In this document: positions 18,147-26,748 of the stretch, piece after piece
How the letters are laid out: every line of letters starts with the position of its first letter
Numbering within the stretch: position 1 is the stretch's first letter
DNA from: Candidatus Wolbachia massiliensis
Lineage (GTDB): Bacteria > Pseudomonadota > Alphaproteobacteria > Rickettsiales > Anaplasmataceae
Assembly: GCF_014771645.1 (NCBI RefSeq)
Contig: NZ_CP061738.1
Location: 1,184,043 to 1,246,656, forward strand
Direction: 5' to 3'
DNA: 62,614 nucleotides
The notes under the pieces: generated by a model
Seen by the model: the letters and a program-made list of their open reading frames with translations, nothing else
Told to the model about the DNA's origin: nothing
The model's database searches: none
Position numbers and translations under genes: made by a program

Positions 18147-19180
18147 TTATAAAGGTGAAGTTCCACGTTTGTTGTTAAGAGGATCCACATCTGGATCTTT
18201 CACATAGTTTTCAGGTTGTTCTTTAAATGCAAGACGTAACCCTTCAAAGTTATATTTTTCATCTTCATATAAAGAATCTTCTTCTTCAAAATTGTGTTCT
18301 ATTTCTGTTTCAAACTTAAATCCTAATTTCTCGCAGAATTTGTAGAAATACTCTTTGACAATATCAAACAAACTTTTGCCATCAATTTTGTAATCTCTCA
18401 ATTTTCGAGGAACAGCGAGTGATAATTTACCCTCTTTATATGTTACACCATCTTTTCCATCTTGAGATTCAAGTGTGAATTCTAGTGAATTAAACAACTC
18501 GCCTAACTTTTCTTCAGGATTATCCAATTTAACTACAGGTATTACCATATCAGATTTTACTGATATGTGATTTATATCAGTACAGTGAATATTTATCACT
18601 TTTAAAGGATTTTGTAGTGTTAAATTATATTTAACGAGCTCAGGGCTAGCTTTTGTAAAAAAAGCACCTTCATATCCTGCTTGATTACAATTAGTGATTA
18701 GCTCCTCCAAAATATGATCACTTGGAACTTGAGCTTCAGCATATTTAAACATCTCCTTAAAAACTTCTTTTGCAAACGAGCGATGATCCTCGTTTGGACT
18801 TTTGGGTAATAGGTGAGCATGTTCTTTACCTATATTATAAGATTTTTCAAACTCCTTTTTCTTATCAGGCTTTTCATGATCAGAGACTTTTTTGTCTTTG
18901 CAATAGTCATCCCAAGCTTTATTAAACTCATGTTGTCCAGCCCCTGCTATTAATGCAGGAATGAACGTTTCGTCTATAATTATTGGTTTAGCTAAATTTT
19001 TCTTGTAATAGCAAATCTCATTCTCGGAAGGTCTTTGAATGCCGTGAAACCACGATTTATTTCATCCCACCCTTCCTTACTTATTGCTTGAGCTTTTAAA
19101 GTTTCAAAATTAAAGTTGTATGCCTGAGCTTTCAGCGTAACTACTGGATTTTCCTTTTCTCCCTGTATAGCACTACTCAT
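18147..19180 (-). pseudogene. Hypothetical gene split by one frameshift
   Basis: A 62-codon start (MSSAIQGEKENPVVTLKAQA) ends at a stop near 18992. From about 19010 onward a second frame stays open with no start codon until 18752: NLAKPIIIDETFIPALIAG, AGQHEFNKAWDDYCKDKK and SYNIGKEHAHLLPKSPNE lead straight into MFKYAEAQVPSDHILEEL and on to the end at 18147. A single-base shift around the aagaaaaattt run joins them into about 340 residues. The family is unknown to me; the product looks soluble and acidic. It could be a pseudogene, a slippage site or a sequencing error. Confidence 0.72.
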
Positions 19181-19349
19181 TGTTAATATTTTGATATAAA
19201 TTGCTAACAGTATAATAATACATAAAAAATACTTAATAAGTCAATAAAAATATTTAATATAAATACAAGTCCTATGACGGCAGATAGTTTGACCATAAGG
19301 TGACAGAATTTTAAGAAGGCTCTATTATGAATAAACGGTTTTACACAGT

Positions 19350-21389
19350 ATGAATCTCAATGAGCAATCAAATGTGCTGGCTTTTCTGAATAGCAAGCTG
19401 CCTAAGTTTCATTCCACAATATTGCCTAAACTTTGTGGTGGAGACAGAGTGATGGACCTGCTGTTTTATAGGCCACTCAATTATGTGGATAGAAGTAGGC
19501 TGTTATCTGATGCACAAGTTGGGGAATTTACAACTTTCATGGCAAAAGTTTATGAGCATCAGCCACCCACTTTTAGAGGTAGGCCATATAAAATAGTCGT
19601 TGAAAGTGAAAATCAGTATGTATTTGTAGTCTTTTTTAATTACTCAATTAAGTATCTGTGTAAACTGTTTCCAATCGGAGCCAATGTAATCATCAGTGGA
19701 AAACTCGAAAAGTTTGCTGAGTATTGGCAAATCACTCACCCAGACTATGTGTCGCTTAACATCAATCAGTTCAAAGAAATAGCTCGTATGGAGCCAGTTT
19801 ATCAGTTATGCCGTGGTATTACTAATAAGCGTATCGGGAATATGATCAGTTCTAATCTGAAAGGACTGCCTGATTTGCCAGAGTGGATAGATGATACATT
19901 GATTAAACAAAAAAAATGGCTAAATTGGAGGGAAAGTATCATAAAATTGCACAGACCAAGCTCATTGACAGAAGCAGAAGTTTGTAGGAAAAGACTTGCT
20001 TATGATGAATTATTTGCATATCAGCTAGCACTGAGGCTTGCAAGAGAAAGTCATGTGAAAGAGAGGAGAAGAGAATTTACAATATCCAATGAGTACAAAG
20101 AGCAAGTCTTAAATGGATTGCCGTTTCAATTAACAAATGATCAAATTCGTGCAATAGATGAAATTTCAGAGAGGCAAAAATCCAAGTATCGCATGATAAG
20201 TTTACTGCAAGGTGATGTTGGCAGTGGCAAGACCATAGTTGCACTTTTTGCGATGCTCAATGTGGTAGAGAACAACATGCAAGCGGCTTTGATGGCACCG
20301 ACTACCATCTTGGCGGAGCAACACTATAATTGGATTGAGGAAGTTTTATCTTGTACCGATATAAAAGTTGCTCTGCTTACTGGTAAAACTACACGCAAGG
20401 AAAGAAAGATTATCATGAATGAACTTGCAAGTGGTATTTTAAACATAGTAATCGGCACTCACGCGCTATTTCAAGCTAACGTTACATTCAAAAATCTAGG
20501 ACTTGCAGTCATAGACGAACAACAGCGATTTGGGGTGATGCAAAGAAATCGTTTGGTAGGAAAAGGAGAAAATACTGACATACTTTTTGTCACTGCAACC
20601 CCAATCCCAAGAACTTTGCAACAAGCTATGTATGGTGATGTTGAATGCTCGGTTTTAAGGGAGAAACCAAAATCCAGATTACCAATAAAAACTGCCACTA
20701 TGAACATTAAGAGAGTACCAGATATTATTGAAAAATTAAAAAGTGCCATAGACAGAGGCGAAAAAGCATATTGGATTTGTCCTTATATAGAAGGAAGCGA
20801 AGAGACCAATATTGCTGCAGCAGAGATGCGCTTTCAAGAATTACAAAAAACATTTTTTAATAAAGTTAACATCATACACGGAAAATTAACTCAAGATCAG
20901 AAAGACCAGGTTATGTTTTCTTTCAAAAGAAATGAATTTTCTCTTCTCGTTGCAACTACTGTGATAGAAGTTGGTATAGATGTACCAGATGCAACCATCA
21001 TGATTATAGAAAATGCAGAGCAATTTGGGTTATCGCAACTACATCAGCTAAGAGGCAGAGTAGGCCGAGGAAATAAGCAGTCTTTTTGTGTACTATTATA
21101 CGATAATCTAAGTAAAAACTCATCCTCAAAGTTAAAGATCATGTGTGAGTCACAAGATGGATTTTACATTGCTGAAAAGGATATGATGCTAAGAGGCAGT
21201 GGAGATATCTTAGGTATAAAACAATCGGGATGCATGGAATTCAAATTCGCTGATTTGTATCAGGACAGAGAACTACTCAATCTCGCGCATAATAATGCAA
21301 AGAGTGTAATGGCTGAGGATAAATCTTTTGAATTGCTACTTGATATATTTGAATATAGAAGTAGGTTACACTTTTCAAAATTTCAGTGA
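19350..21389 (+). CDS. recG: ATP-dependent DNA helicase RecG
   Basis: 679 residues, usual length about 690. Rescues stalled replication forks and processes branched DNA. The N-terminal OB/wedge domain is followed by SF2 helicase motifs: GDVGSGKT (near residue 289), the DExH-box as DEQQRFGV (near 389; most RecG have DEQHRFGV), TATPIPRTL, and motif V/VI ATTVIEVGIDVPDA and QLHQLRGRVGRG. The DEQQ variant is conservative and probably functional. Single gene with no overlap to neighbours. Confidence 0.96.
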   Translation: MNLNEQSNVLAFLNSKLPKFHSTILPKLCGGDRVMDLLFYRPLNYVDRSRLLSDAQVGEFTTFMAKVYEHQPPTFRGRPYKIVVESENQYVFVVFFNYSIKYLCKLFPIGANVIISGKLEKFAEYWQITHPDYVSLNINQFKEIARMEPVYQLCRGITNKRIGNMISSNLKGLPDLPEWIDDTLIKQKKWLNWRESIIKLHRPSSLTEAEVCRKRLAYDELFAYQLALRLARESHVKERRREFTISNEYKEQVLNGLPFQLTNDQIRAIDEISERQKSKYRMISLLQGDVGSGKTIVALFAMLNVVENNMQAALMAPTTILAEQHYNWIEEVLSCTDIKVALLTGKTTRKERKIIMNELASGILNIVIGTHALFQANVTFKNLGLAVIDEQQRFGVMQRNRLVGKGENTDILFVTATPIPRTLQQAMYGDVECSVLREKPKSRLPIKTATMNIKRVPDIIEKLKSAIDRGEKAYWICPYIEGSEETNIAAAEMRFQELQKTFFNKVNIIHGKLTQDQKDQVMFSFKRNEFSLLVATTVIEVGIDVPDATIMIIENAEQFGLSQLHQLRGRVGRGNKQSFCVLLYDNLSKNSSSKLKIMCESQDGFYIAEKDMMLRGSGDILGIKQSGCMEFKFADLYQDRELLNLAHNNAKSVMAEDKSFELLLDIFEYRSRLHFSKFQ

Positions 21390-21608
21390 GAGAGCTTTTA
21401 TTTATAGTGAATTAATGTGCATAGAATGCTGCTTTTCAAGGTTTCAACATGCAACTTTTTCATTCCGCTAAAATTATCATTTCACCTATTTTCTTCATTT
21501 TTTTTGCAAATGATATTATTTTCTTTCACCAAACTTGACATGAAATAGTATTGCAGTTAATACTTACACAGGTTTACTTAAGTTTATCATTAACAATTTG
21601 GATTAAAT

Positions 21609-22043
21609 ATGTTTATCTCTGAAGTTTTTGCAGCAGATGCAGCTAACAATGCATCAAGTTTCGGCGCACCTTTTGCTAATTTTATTCCGTTGATTTTAGT
21701 AGTTGTGGTATTTTATTTTTTTATTATTCGCCCAAATCACAAAAAACTAAAAGAACACAAGAAGATCATAGATCAAATAAAGCGTGGTGATGCAGTTATT
21801 ACTTCTGGTGGGATAATAGGCACAGTCAGTAAGGTTGACGAAGCAAATGCACAGTTTATAATAGAAATAGCACCAAAAGTTGAAATAAAAATTTTAAAGT
21901 CTGCTATATCCGAAGTTTTGAACAAAGAAGATCAAAAAGTAGTAGCTAAACCGGTTGAAAAAAGTAAAGTCGAAAGGGACGACAAGAAAATAAAAACCAA
22001 TCAGAAAAAAGAAAAAGACGATAAAGACAAAAATGCTTCATAG
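21609..22043 (+). CDS. yajC: Preprotein translocase accessory subunit YajC
   Basis: 144 residues, longer than the usual 85-110 because of a lysine-rich tail. One membrane segment (FIPLILVVVVFYFFIIRPNH) is followed by the conserved KKLKEHKKIIDQIKRGDAVITSGGIIGTV. It associates with SecDF in the inner membrane. A low-complexity K/D/E tail (VEKSKVERDDKKIKTNQKKE) is typical of AT-rich endosymbionts. glmS begins 24 bp downstream, so joint transcription is likely. Confidence 0.94.
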   Translation: MFISEVFAADAANNASSFGAPFANFIPLILVVVVFYFFIIRPNHKKLKEHKKIIDQIKRGDAVITSGGIIGTVSKVDEANAQFIIEIAPKVEIKILKSAISEVLNKEDQKVVAKPVEKSKVERDDKKIKTNQKKEKDDKDKNAS

Positions 22044-22067
22044 CTTAAGAAAAAGGTTCACTTGGTT

Positions 22068-23888
22068 GTGTGTGGAATACTTGGTGTAGTAAGTAACGGC
22101 GATTCAGTAATCCCAACTTTGTTGACCGGGTTGCAGAGATTGGAATATAGAGGGTATGACTCCTCAGGAATAGCAATAATAAACAACGAAGGCAAAATAG
22201 AAGTAAAAAAATCAGAAGGTAGAGTTGAAAGGTTATGTGAAGTTGTCGGTAATAGCGAAATGTCTAGCAGTACAGTTGGCATAGCACATACTCGTTGGGC
22301 TACGCATGGAGCTCCAAGTCTTAAAAATGCTCATCCTATTTGCACAAATAACGTTGTTGTTGCGCATAACGGTATAATTGAGAATTACAATTTGCTAAAA
22401 AAGAGTCTAGAAGAAAAGGGAATACTATTCCACACTGACACTGACACAGAGGTCATACCAAATATGCTAGCCTTATATCTTGACGAAGGACTGTCACCGG
22501 TTGACTCTCTATTTAAGTGCTTAAGCAATCTGCACGGCTCGTTTGCTTTGGTCTTATTATTTGCAGAATATCCAGATGCTTTATTTGTTGCAAAAAGAAA
22601 TTTGCCTTTAGCAATAGGCTATAACTGTAACACTGTATTTGCTGCATCTGATTCTAATACTTTGAATGCACTGGTAGAAAAAATATCTTACCTGGAAAAT
22701 GATGACATTGCGGTGATAAAATCTAGCGAAGTTAGTATATATAACAATGGTGAAAAAGTTAAGCGTAGTATAGAAAATAATAGTTCAAGCAGTTTTCTGA
22801 TTAGCAAAAATGGTTATTCTAGCTTTATGCTCAAGGAAATCTCTGAGCAACCGTATGCATTGAACAAAACAATAAATCAATTTTACGAAAAGTATAAAGA
22901 AGTAATATCTAACAACAGAAAATTATTTTCTGAACTGAAACACCTCACTATAGTTGGCTGCGGGTCATCCTATTTTGCTGGGCTAATAGCGAAATATTGG
23001 TTAGAGAGTGTTGCTCAAGTTCGAGTATATCTGGAAATCTCGTCAGAGTTTAGGTATAGCAACATCGCATTGGAGAAAGGAAGCATTGGGTTGTTCATCT
23101 CTCAATCTGGTGAAACTGCAGATACCATGGAAGCACTGCGCTATGCAAAATCACAAAAGCAAACAATCATCAGTATAACTAACACGTTTAACAGCAACAT
23201 TGAGAAGATCTCAGACATCGTGTTGCATACTCTTGCTGGACCAGAAATTGGTGTTGCTTCAACAAAAACTTTTTCTGCGCAGCTTGCAATTTTAGCATGT
23301 TTTGCCTTAGAGCTTGCAAAAATAAAAGATACATTGGATGAAGAGAGAATAAAGCAACTAAGCAACGCTATCAATTCCATTCCCGAATATGTTGAGCATG
23401 TTTTGGATGTGATGAAAATACAACATATATCAGACAACATATTAGAACATAATAGCATTATTTTAATTGGTAGAGGAAGCTCATATGGAGTTGCAATGGA
23501 AGGTGCATTGAAGATAAAGGAACTTTCATACATTAATACTATCGGCATTGCAGCAGGAGAAATGAAGCACGGTTCAATTGCTTTGATAGATTCATCTGTA
23601 CTTGTTATAGCAATTATCCCATACGACAATTTATTTTTTAAAACACTATCCAACATACAAGAAATCATCGCAAGAAAAGGCAAAGTGATCGCTTTTAGTG
23701 ACAAGCAAGGAGTGCCATTCTTAACAGGGATTTGCAAAGATGTAATACAACTTCCAGAAGTTGACGATTTTATCTCTCCGATCATCTACAGTATTGCTAT
23801 GCAATTTCTTGCTTACTCTACTGCAGTAAAAAAAGGGTTAGATGCTGATTGTCCAAGAAACTTAGCCAAATCTGTTACGGTTGAATAG
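22068..23888 (+). CDS. glmS: Glutamine-fructose-6-phosphate aminotransferase
   Basis: 606 residues if started at the GTG at 22068, which gives MCGILGVV and places the nucleophilic Cys directly after the removed Met, as the class II glutamine amidotransferase domain needs. The TTG at 22062 would bury it. The N-terminal domain has RLEYRGYDSSG, HTRWATHG, HNGIIENY and DTDTEVI. The two SIS domains carry CGSSYFAGL, SQSGETADTMEALR, STKTFSAQ and the C-terminal PRNLAKSVTVE. It produces glucosamine-6-phosphate for UDP-GlcNAc, the substrate of MurA (7738). No glmS ribozyme is visible upstream. Confidence 0.96.
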   Translation: MCGILGVVSNGDSVIPTLLTGLQRLEYRGYDSSGIAIINNEGKIEVKKSEGRVERLCEVVGNSEMSSSTVGIAHTRWATHGAPSLKNAHPICTNNVVVAHNGIIENYNLLKKSLEEKGILFHTDTDTEVIPNMLALYLDEGLSPVDSLFKCLSNLHGSFALVLLFAEYPDALFVAKRNLPLAIGYNCNTVFAASDSNTLNALVEKISYLENDDIAVIKSSEVSIYNNGEKVKRSIENNSSSSFLISKNGYSSFMLKEISEQPYALNKTINQFYEKYKEVISNNRKLFSELKHLTIVGCGSSYFAGLIAKYWLESVAQVRVYLEISSEFRYSNIALEKGSIGLFISQSGETADTMEALRYAKSQKQTIISITNTFNSNIEKISDIVLHTLAGPEIGVASTKTFSAQLAILACFALELAKIKDTLDEERIKQLSNAINSIPEYVEHVLDVMKIQHISDNILEHNSIILIGRGSSYGVAMEGALKIKELSYINTIGIAAGEMKHGSIALIDSSVLVIAIIPYDNLFFKTLSNIQEIIARKGKVIAFSDKQGVPFLTGICKDVIQLPEVDDFISPIIYSIAMQFLAYSTAVKKGLDADCPRNLAKSVTVE

Positions 23889-23899
23889 TCTACTTTTTA

Positions 23900-23991
23900 A
23901 TAGATCTCTCGCATAACCAATTTATGGTAAGGAATTTTTAGGACCTTGGAGGAGAAACAAAACCAAAAAGCAGATTATGCAAGAGATCTAT
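23900..23991. repeat. 92-bp element with 17-bp terminal inverted repeats
   Basis: atagatctctcgcataa (23900-23916) and the inverse of atagatctcttgcataa (23975-23991) differ at one base and enclose 58 bp. The right repeat supplies the last codons (Arg-Ser-Leu-Ala) and the TAA of the MFS gene. The same 15-mer tagatctcttgcata recurs at 4043-4057 (inverted) and 37889-37903. Confidence 0.7.
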
Positions 23992-25198
23992 CCTTAATTT
24001 GCGATATAGCAATGAGTCCAATTAATGCACAGAAAATCATATAAAAGCTTGCTAAAGCTTCTTGTCCTGTGATCTTAATAATTGTTGTGCATATAAATGG
24101 TGCAAGGCCACCAAAAAACCCAGCGGCTATATTTCTTGATAAACTAAACCCGCTGTATCGTACTTTTGTTGGAAATAATTTGCACATAAAAGCACTGACA
24201 GGACCAAGTGATGCAGCTATTGGAATTATAAAAAGAGCGTGTGCTATTACGATTAGCAAGTTATTACCACTTAGTATCATTGAAAAAACCGGATAACTTA
24301 CTACTATAAAAGTCACAAATGCAAATTTCATGACTTTTTCTCTTCCTATCCTATCAGAAAGTATTGCAAATAATATGGTCAACACTCCAAGCGCAATTTG
24401 ATTCAGTATTTCTACTATGTGATTAAAATAAGTATTTATTGTTGATGTAAGCACATTGAAAAATACTAGGTATATGTAGAGAGATGAATTTTCAACTATG
24501 TCAACCCCCACTGATATCAGAAAAGGTTTTTTATAGCCATTGAACAACTCTTTTAATGGCAATTCAGGTGGTTTTTTCTGTCTTTTATATTCTGGGCTCT
24601 CATCAAGTATATATCTCATATATATGCTGATTAATCCCATTGCTAAACTAAAAACGAAGGGTAACCTCCATCCCCAAGATTCAAAATCAGATACTTTTTT
24701 GCATATGAGTACTGCTATAAGACTTAGTACTGAGCCAAGAATTGCACTTAATACTTCTATACTACCAAAGAATCCCCTTTTATTTTTAGGAGCGTGCTCT
24801 ATTAAAAATGGGGCATTTCCCGCCTCTCCTCCAAGAGATACACCTTGCAATAACCTTAAACACACCACCAGCATTGACGCTAGTATTCCAATTTCCTGAT
24901 ACCCAGGAACAAAAGCGATTAATGCAGTTGATAGAGTCATCAATATAATTGAGAGCAATAGAGCAGCTCTCCTTCCATGCTTGTCACCAATATGGCCAAA
25001 TATAGCAGCACCGATTGGTCTCATGAGGAAACCCACTGCAAACACCCCAAAAGCCTTCAGTACGCTAACTAATTGATCATCTGATGGAAAAAATACACTG
25101 CCAATTACGCTTATCAGATGACCAAAAAGCATGTGGTCATACCATAGTAAAGTGTTACAAATCAAACTTGATAGTATTACTTTTGTTATTTGTTGCAC
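23975..25198 (-). CDS. MFS transporter, proline/betaine (MHS) type
   Basis: 407 residues with about 12 membrane spans. GHIGDKHGRRAALL between spans 2 and 3 is the MFS motif A; RLLQGVSLGGEAGNAPFL matches the metabolite:H+ symporter branch (ProP, ShiA). LFAILSDRIGREKVM is the second-half counterpart. It probably imports an osmolyte, proline or a dicarboxylate from the host cell, but the substrate is not determinable. The last residues fall inside a short inverted-repeat element, so the natural C-terminus may have been replaced. Confidence 0.9.
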   Translation of the reverse strand: MQQITKVILSSLICNTLLWYDHMLFGHLISVIGSVFFPSDDQLVSVLKAFGVFAVGFLMRPIGAAIFGHIGDKHGRRAALLLSIILMTLSTALIAFVPGYQEIGILASMLVVCLRLLQGVSLGGEAGNAPFLIEHAPKNKRGFFGSIEVLSAILGSVLSLIAVLICKKVSDFESWGWRLPFVFSLAMGLISIYMRYILDESPEYKRQKKPPELPLKELFNGYKKPFLISVGVDIVENSSLYIYLVFFNVLTSTINTYFNHIVEILNQIALGVLTILFAILSDRIGREKVMKFAFVTFIVVSYPVFSMILSGNNLLIVIAHALFIIPIAASLGPVSAFMCKLFPTKVRYSGFSLSRNIAAGFFGGLAPFICTTIIKITGQEALASFYMIFCALIGLIAISQIKDRSLA

Positions 25199-25437
25199 GA
25201 TCTTCTACAGTTTGTTTAATATCATAGCAATATACCTTACTTTTTCAAATGTGATTAGAAAACGTAAGCATTATGTGAATATTATATTAATAATATTATC
25301 CTATTAAATCTTAACATTTTTATATTATTGACTATATTAAGTATTTCTATATTATTGTCTTATATTTCCATGAAATGTAATGCTTTGGTGAGGAAGCTAG
25401 TTTTATTTTCATGCACAGAGTCTCTTAATGAAGCAAT

Positions 25438-26436
25438 ATGACACACACTCCAGTTTTGTTAAAAGAGATGCTATCACAACTTGCACCACAGAATGGTGGT
25501 GTATATGTGGATGCTACATTTGGAGCTGGAGGATATAGCAAGGCAATATTGGAGTCAGCTGATTGCAAAGTGTATGCAATCGACAGAGATGAAACGGTTA
25601 CTAAATTTTATGATGATTTAAACACTAAGTGTCCAGGTAGAATAAAGCTATTTATTGAAAAATTTAGCAATATAAAAAATATATTAGATAATAGCCTTGA
25701 ACATCTTGTAGAACCCTCTGTCATCTCAAAATGCTCTCCCAACACCTTAGCTGGAATCCAGAAAAAAAATATATGGTCACGCACTGGAATGACACCAGAT
25801 AGATCTATCAATGCTGTAGATGGAGTAATCTTCGATATAGGGGTTTCATCTATGCAGCTTGATAATGCAGATAGAGGATTTTCATTTTTACGTGATGGTC
25901 CACTTAACATGAGCATGGATAACTCTTCTCATATAAATGCTTCAACATTTGCCAACGCCTTACGTGAAGAAGAAATTGCAGATATTATATATAACTACGG
26001 AGGAGAGCGTCATTCTCGTAAAATTGCAAGAGCAATAGTAAATGCGCGGAAGAAACAAACTGTTAAAACTACATTTGAACTTGCGAGTATTGTACGTTCC
26101 GTGGTATTTCGTGGAAAAAGCAAAATTGATCCTGCAACTAGGACATTTCAGGCAATAAGAATATGGGTAAACGATGAACTTGGCGAACTGGAAAAGGGTA
26201 TCAAAGCTGCATCTGAGGTTTTAAATGTGAATGGCAAATTAATTGTCGTCACCTTTCATTCTTTAGAGGATCGTATAGTCAAAACTTTTTTTAAAGACTT
26301 GTGTGAACCAAAACCCACTGATTGTCGGACATTCTCTCTTTTAAATAAAAAGGTAATCAAAGCAAGTGCAGAAGAAGTAAATGCAAATCCACGTTCACGT
26401 TCAGCAAAACTAAGAGCTATACAGAGGTTATCATGA
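25438..26436 (+). CDS. rsmH: 16S rRNA (cytosine1402-N4)-methyltransferase
   Basis: 332 residues. The SAM-binding fold is visible in HTPVLLKEML, VDATFGAGGYS, VYAIDRDE and VDGVIFDIGVSSMQLD; FHSLEDRIVK and RSRSAKLRAIQR close the protein. Residues about 88-125 (EHLVEPSVISKCS ... GMTPDRSINA) have no family counterpart and coincide with a decayed palindromic repeat at 25699-25812. The extra loop sits just before the conserved GVIFDIGVSS strand, so folding must tolerate it. The stop overlaps the ATG of ftsL (ATGA), the standard start of the division/cell-wall cluster. Confidence 0.95.
   Translation: MTHTPVLLKEMLSQLAPQNGGVYVDATFGAGGYSKAILESADCKVYAIDRDETVTKFYDDLNTKCPGRIKLFIEKFSNIKNILDNSLEHLVEPSVISKCSPNTLAGIQKKNIWSRTGMTPDRSINAVDGVIFDIGVSSMQLDNADRGFSFLRDGPLNMSMDNSSHINASTFANALREEEIADIIYNYGGERHSRKIARAIVNARKKQTVKTTFELASIVRSVVFRGKSKIDPATRTFQAIRIWVNDELGELEKGIKAASEVLNVNGKLIVVTFHSLEDRIVKTFFKDLCEPKPTDCRTFSLLNKKVIKASAEEVNANPRSRSAKLRAIQRLS
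25699..25812. repeat. Repeat-derived in-frame insertion in rsmH
   Basis: Contains ggtcacgcactggaatgac (about 25776-25794) and agctggaatccag, the words of the dispersed tgtcatcccagtgcgtgac repeat. The left part, ctgtcatctcaaaatgc, is a weakened inverse of the right part. It adds about 38 residues without breaking the frame. Edges come from comparison with the remembered family pattern and are approximate. Confidence 0.65.
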
Positions 26437-26732
26437 GAACTTTCTGTATCATTTCAATGAGTGTGTTCTTTCTTAGTGTTGTAGGGCTATTTAAAGTAAA
26501 ATTACATGTCCAGTCATTAAATGAAGAGCTAATAAAAATAAAACGTGAAATTAATCTAGTACATAGTGACATAAAAGTTTTACAAGCAGAGTGGAGCTAC
26601 TTGAGTAACCCAAAAAGGCTTGCAAACCTTATGGAGAAATACCTAAAAAATAACTCTTTGATACTAGCTAGCCAAGTCACAAATCTTGACTCCCTAAATG
26701 ACCGCAGTGTGTTAGCAAAACTTAAAAACTAA
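26433..26732 (+). CDS. ftsL: Cell division protein FtsL-like
   Basis: 99 residues. One N-terminal membrane segment (FCIISMSVFFLSVVGLFKVKL) is followed by a heptad-like coiled coil (VQSLNEELIKIKREINLVHSDIKVL) and the family signature W-x-x-L-x-x-P-x-R-L (EWSYLSNPKRLANLMEKYL). The start codon overlaps the rsmH stop, the usual position of ftsL. It would bridge FtsB and FtsQ at the septum. FtsL is weakly conserved, so position carries much of the evidence. Confidence 0.88.
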   Translation: MRTFCIISMSVFFLSVVGLFKVKLHVQSLNEELIKIKREINLVHSDIKVLQAEWSYLSNPKRLANLMEKYLKNNSLILASQVTNLDSLNDRSVLAKLKN

Positions 26733-26748
26733 AGTTAATATGCTTTAC

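Noticed and set aside
22062-22067. TTG start of GlmS two codons upstream
   Set aside because: It would place the catalytic cysteine away from the N-terminus, where it must be exposed.
22044-22067. glmS ribozyme upstream of glmS
   Set aside because: Only 24 bp separate yajC and glmS and no ribozyme core is visible; this element is also typical of Gram-positive bacteria.
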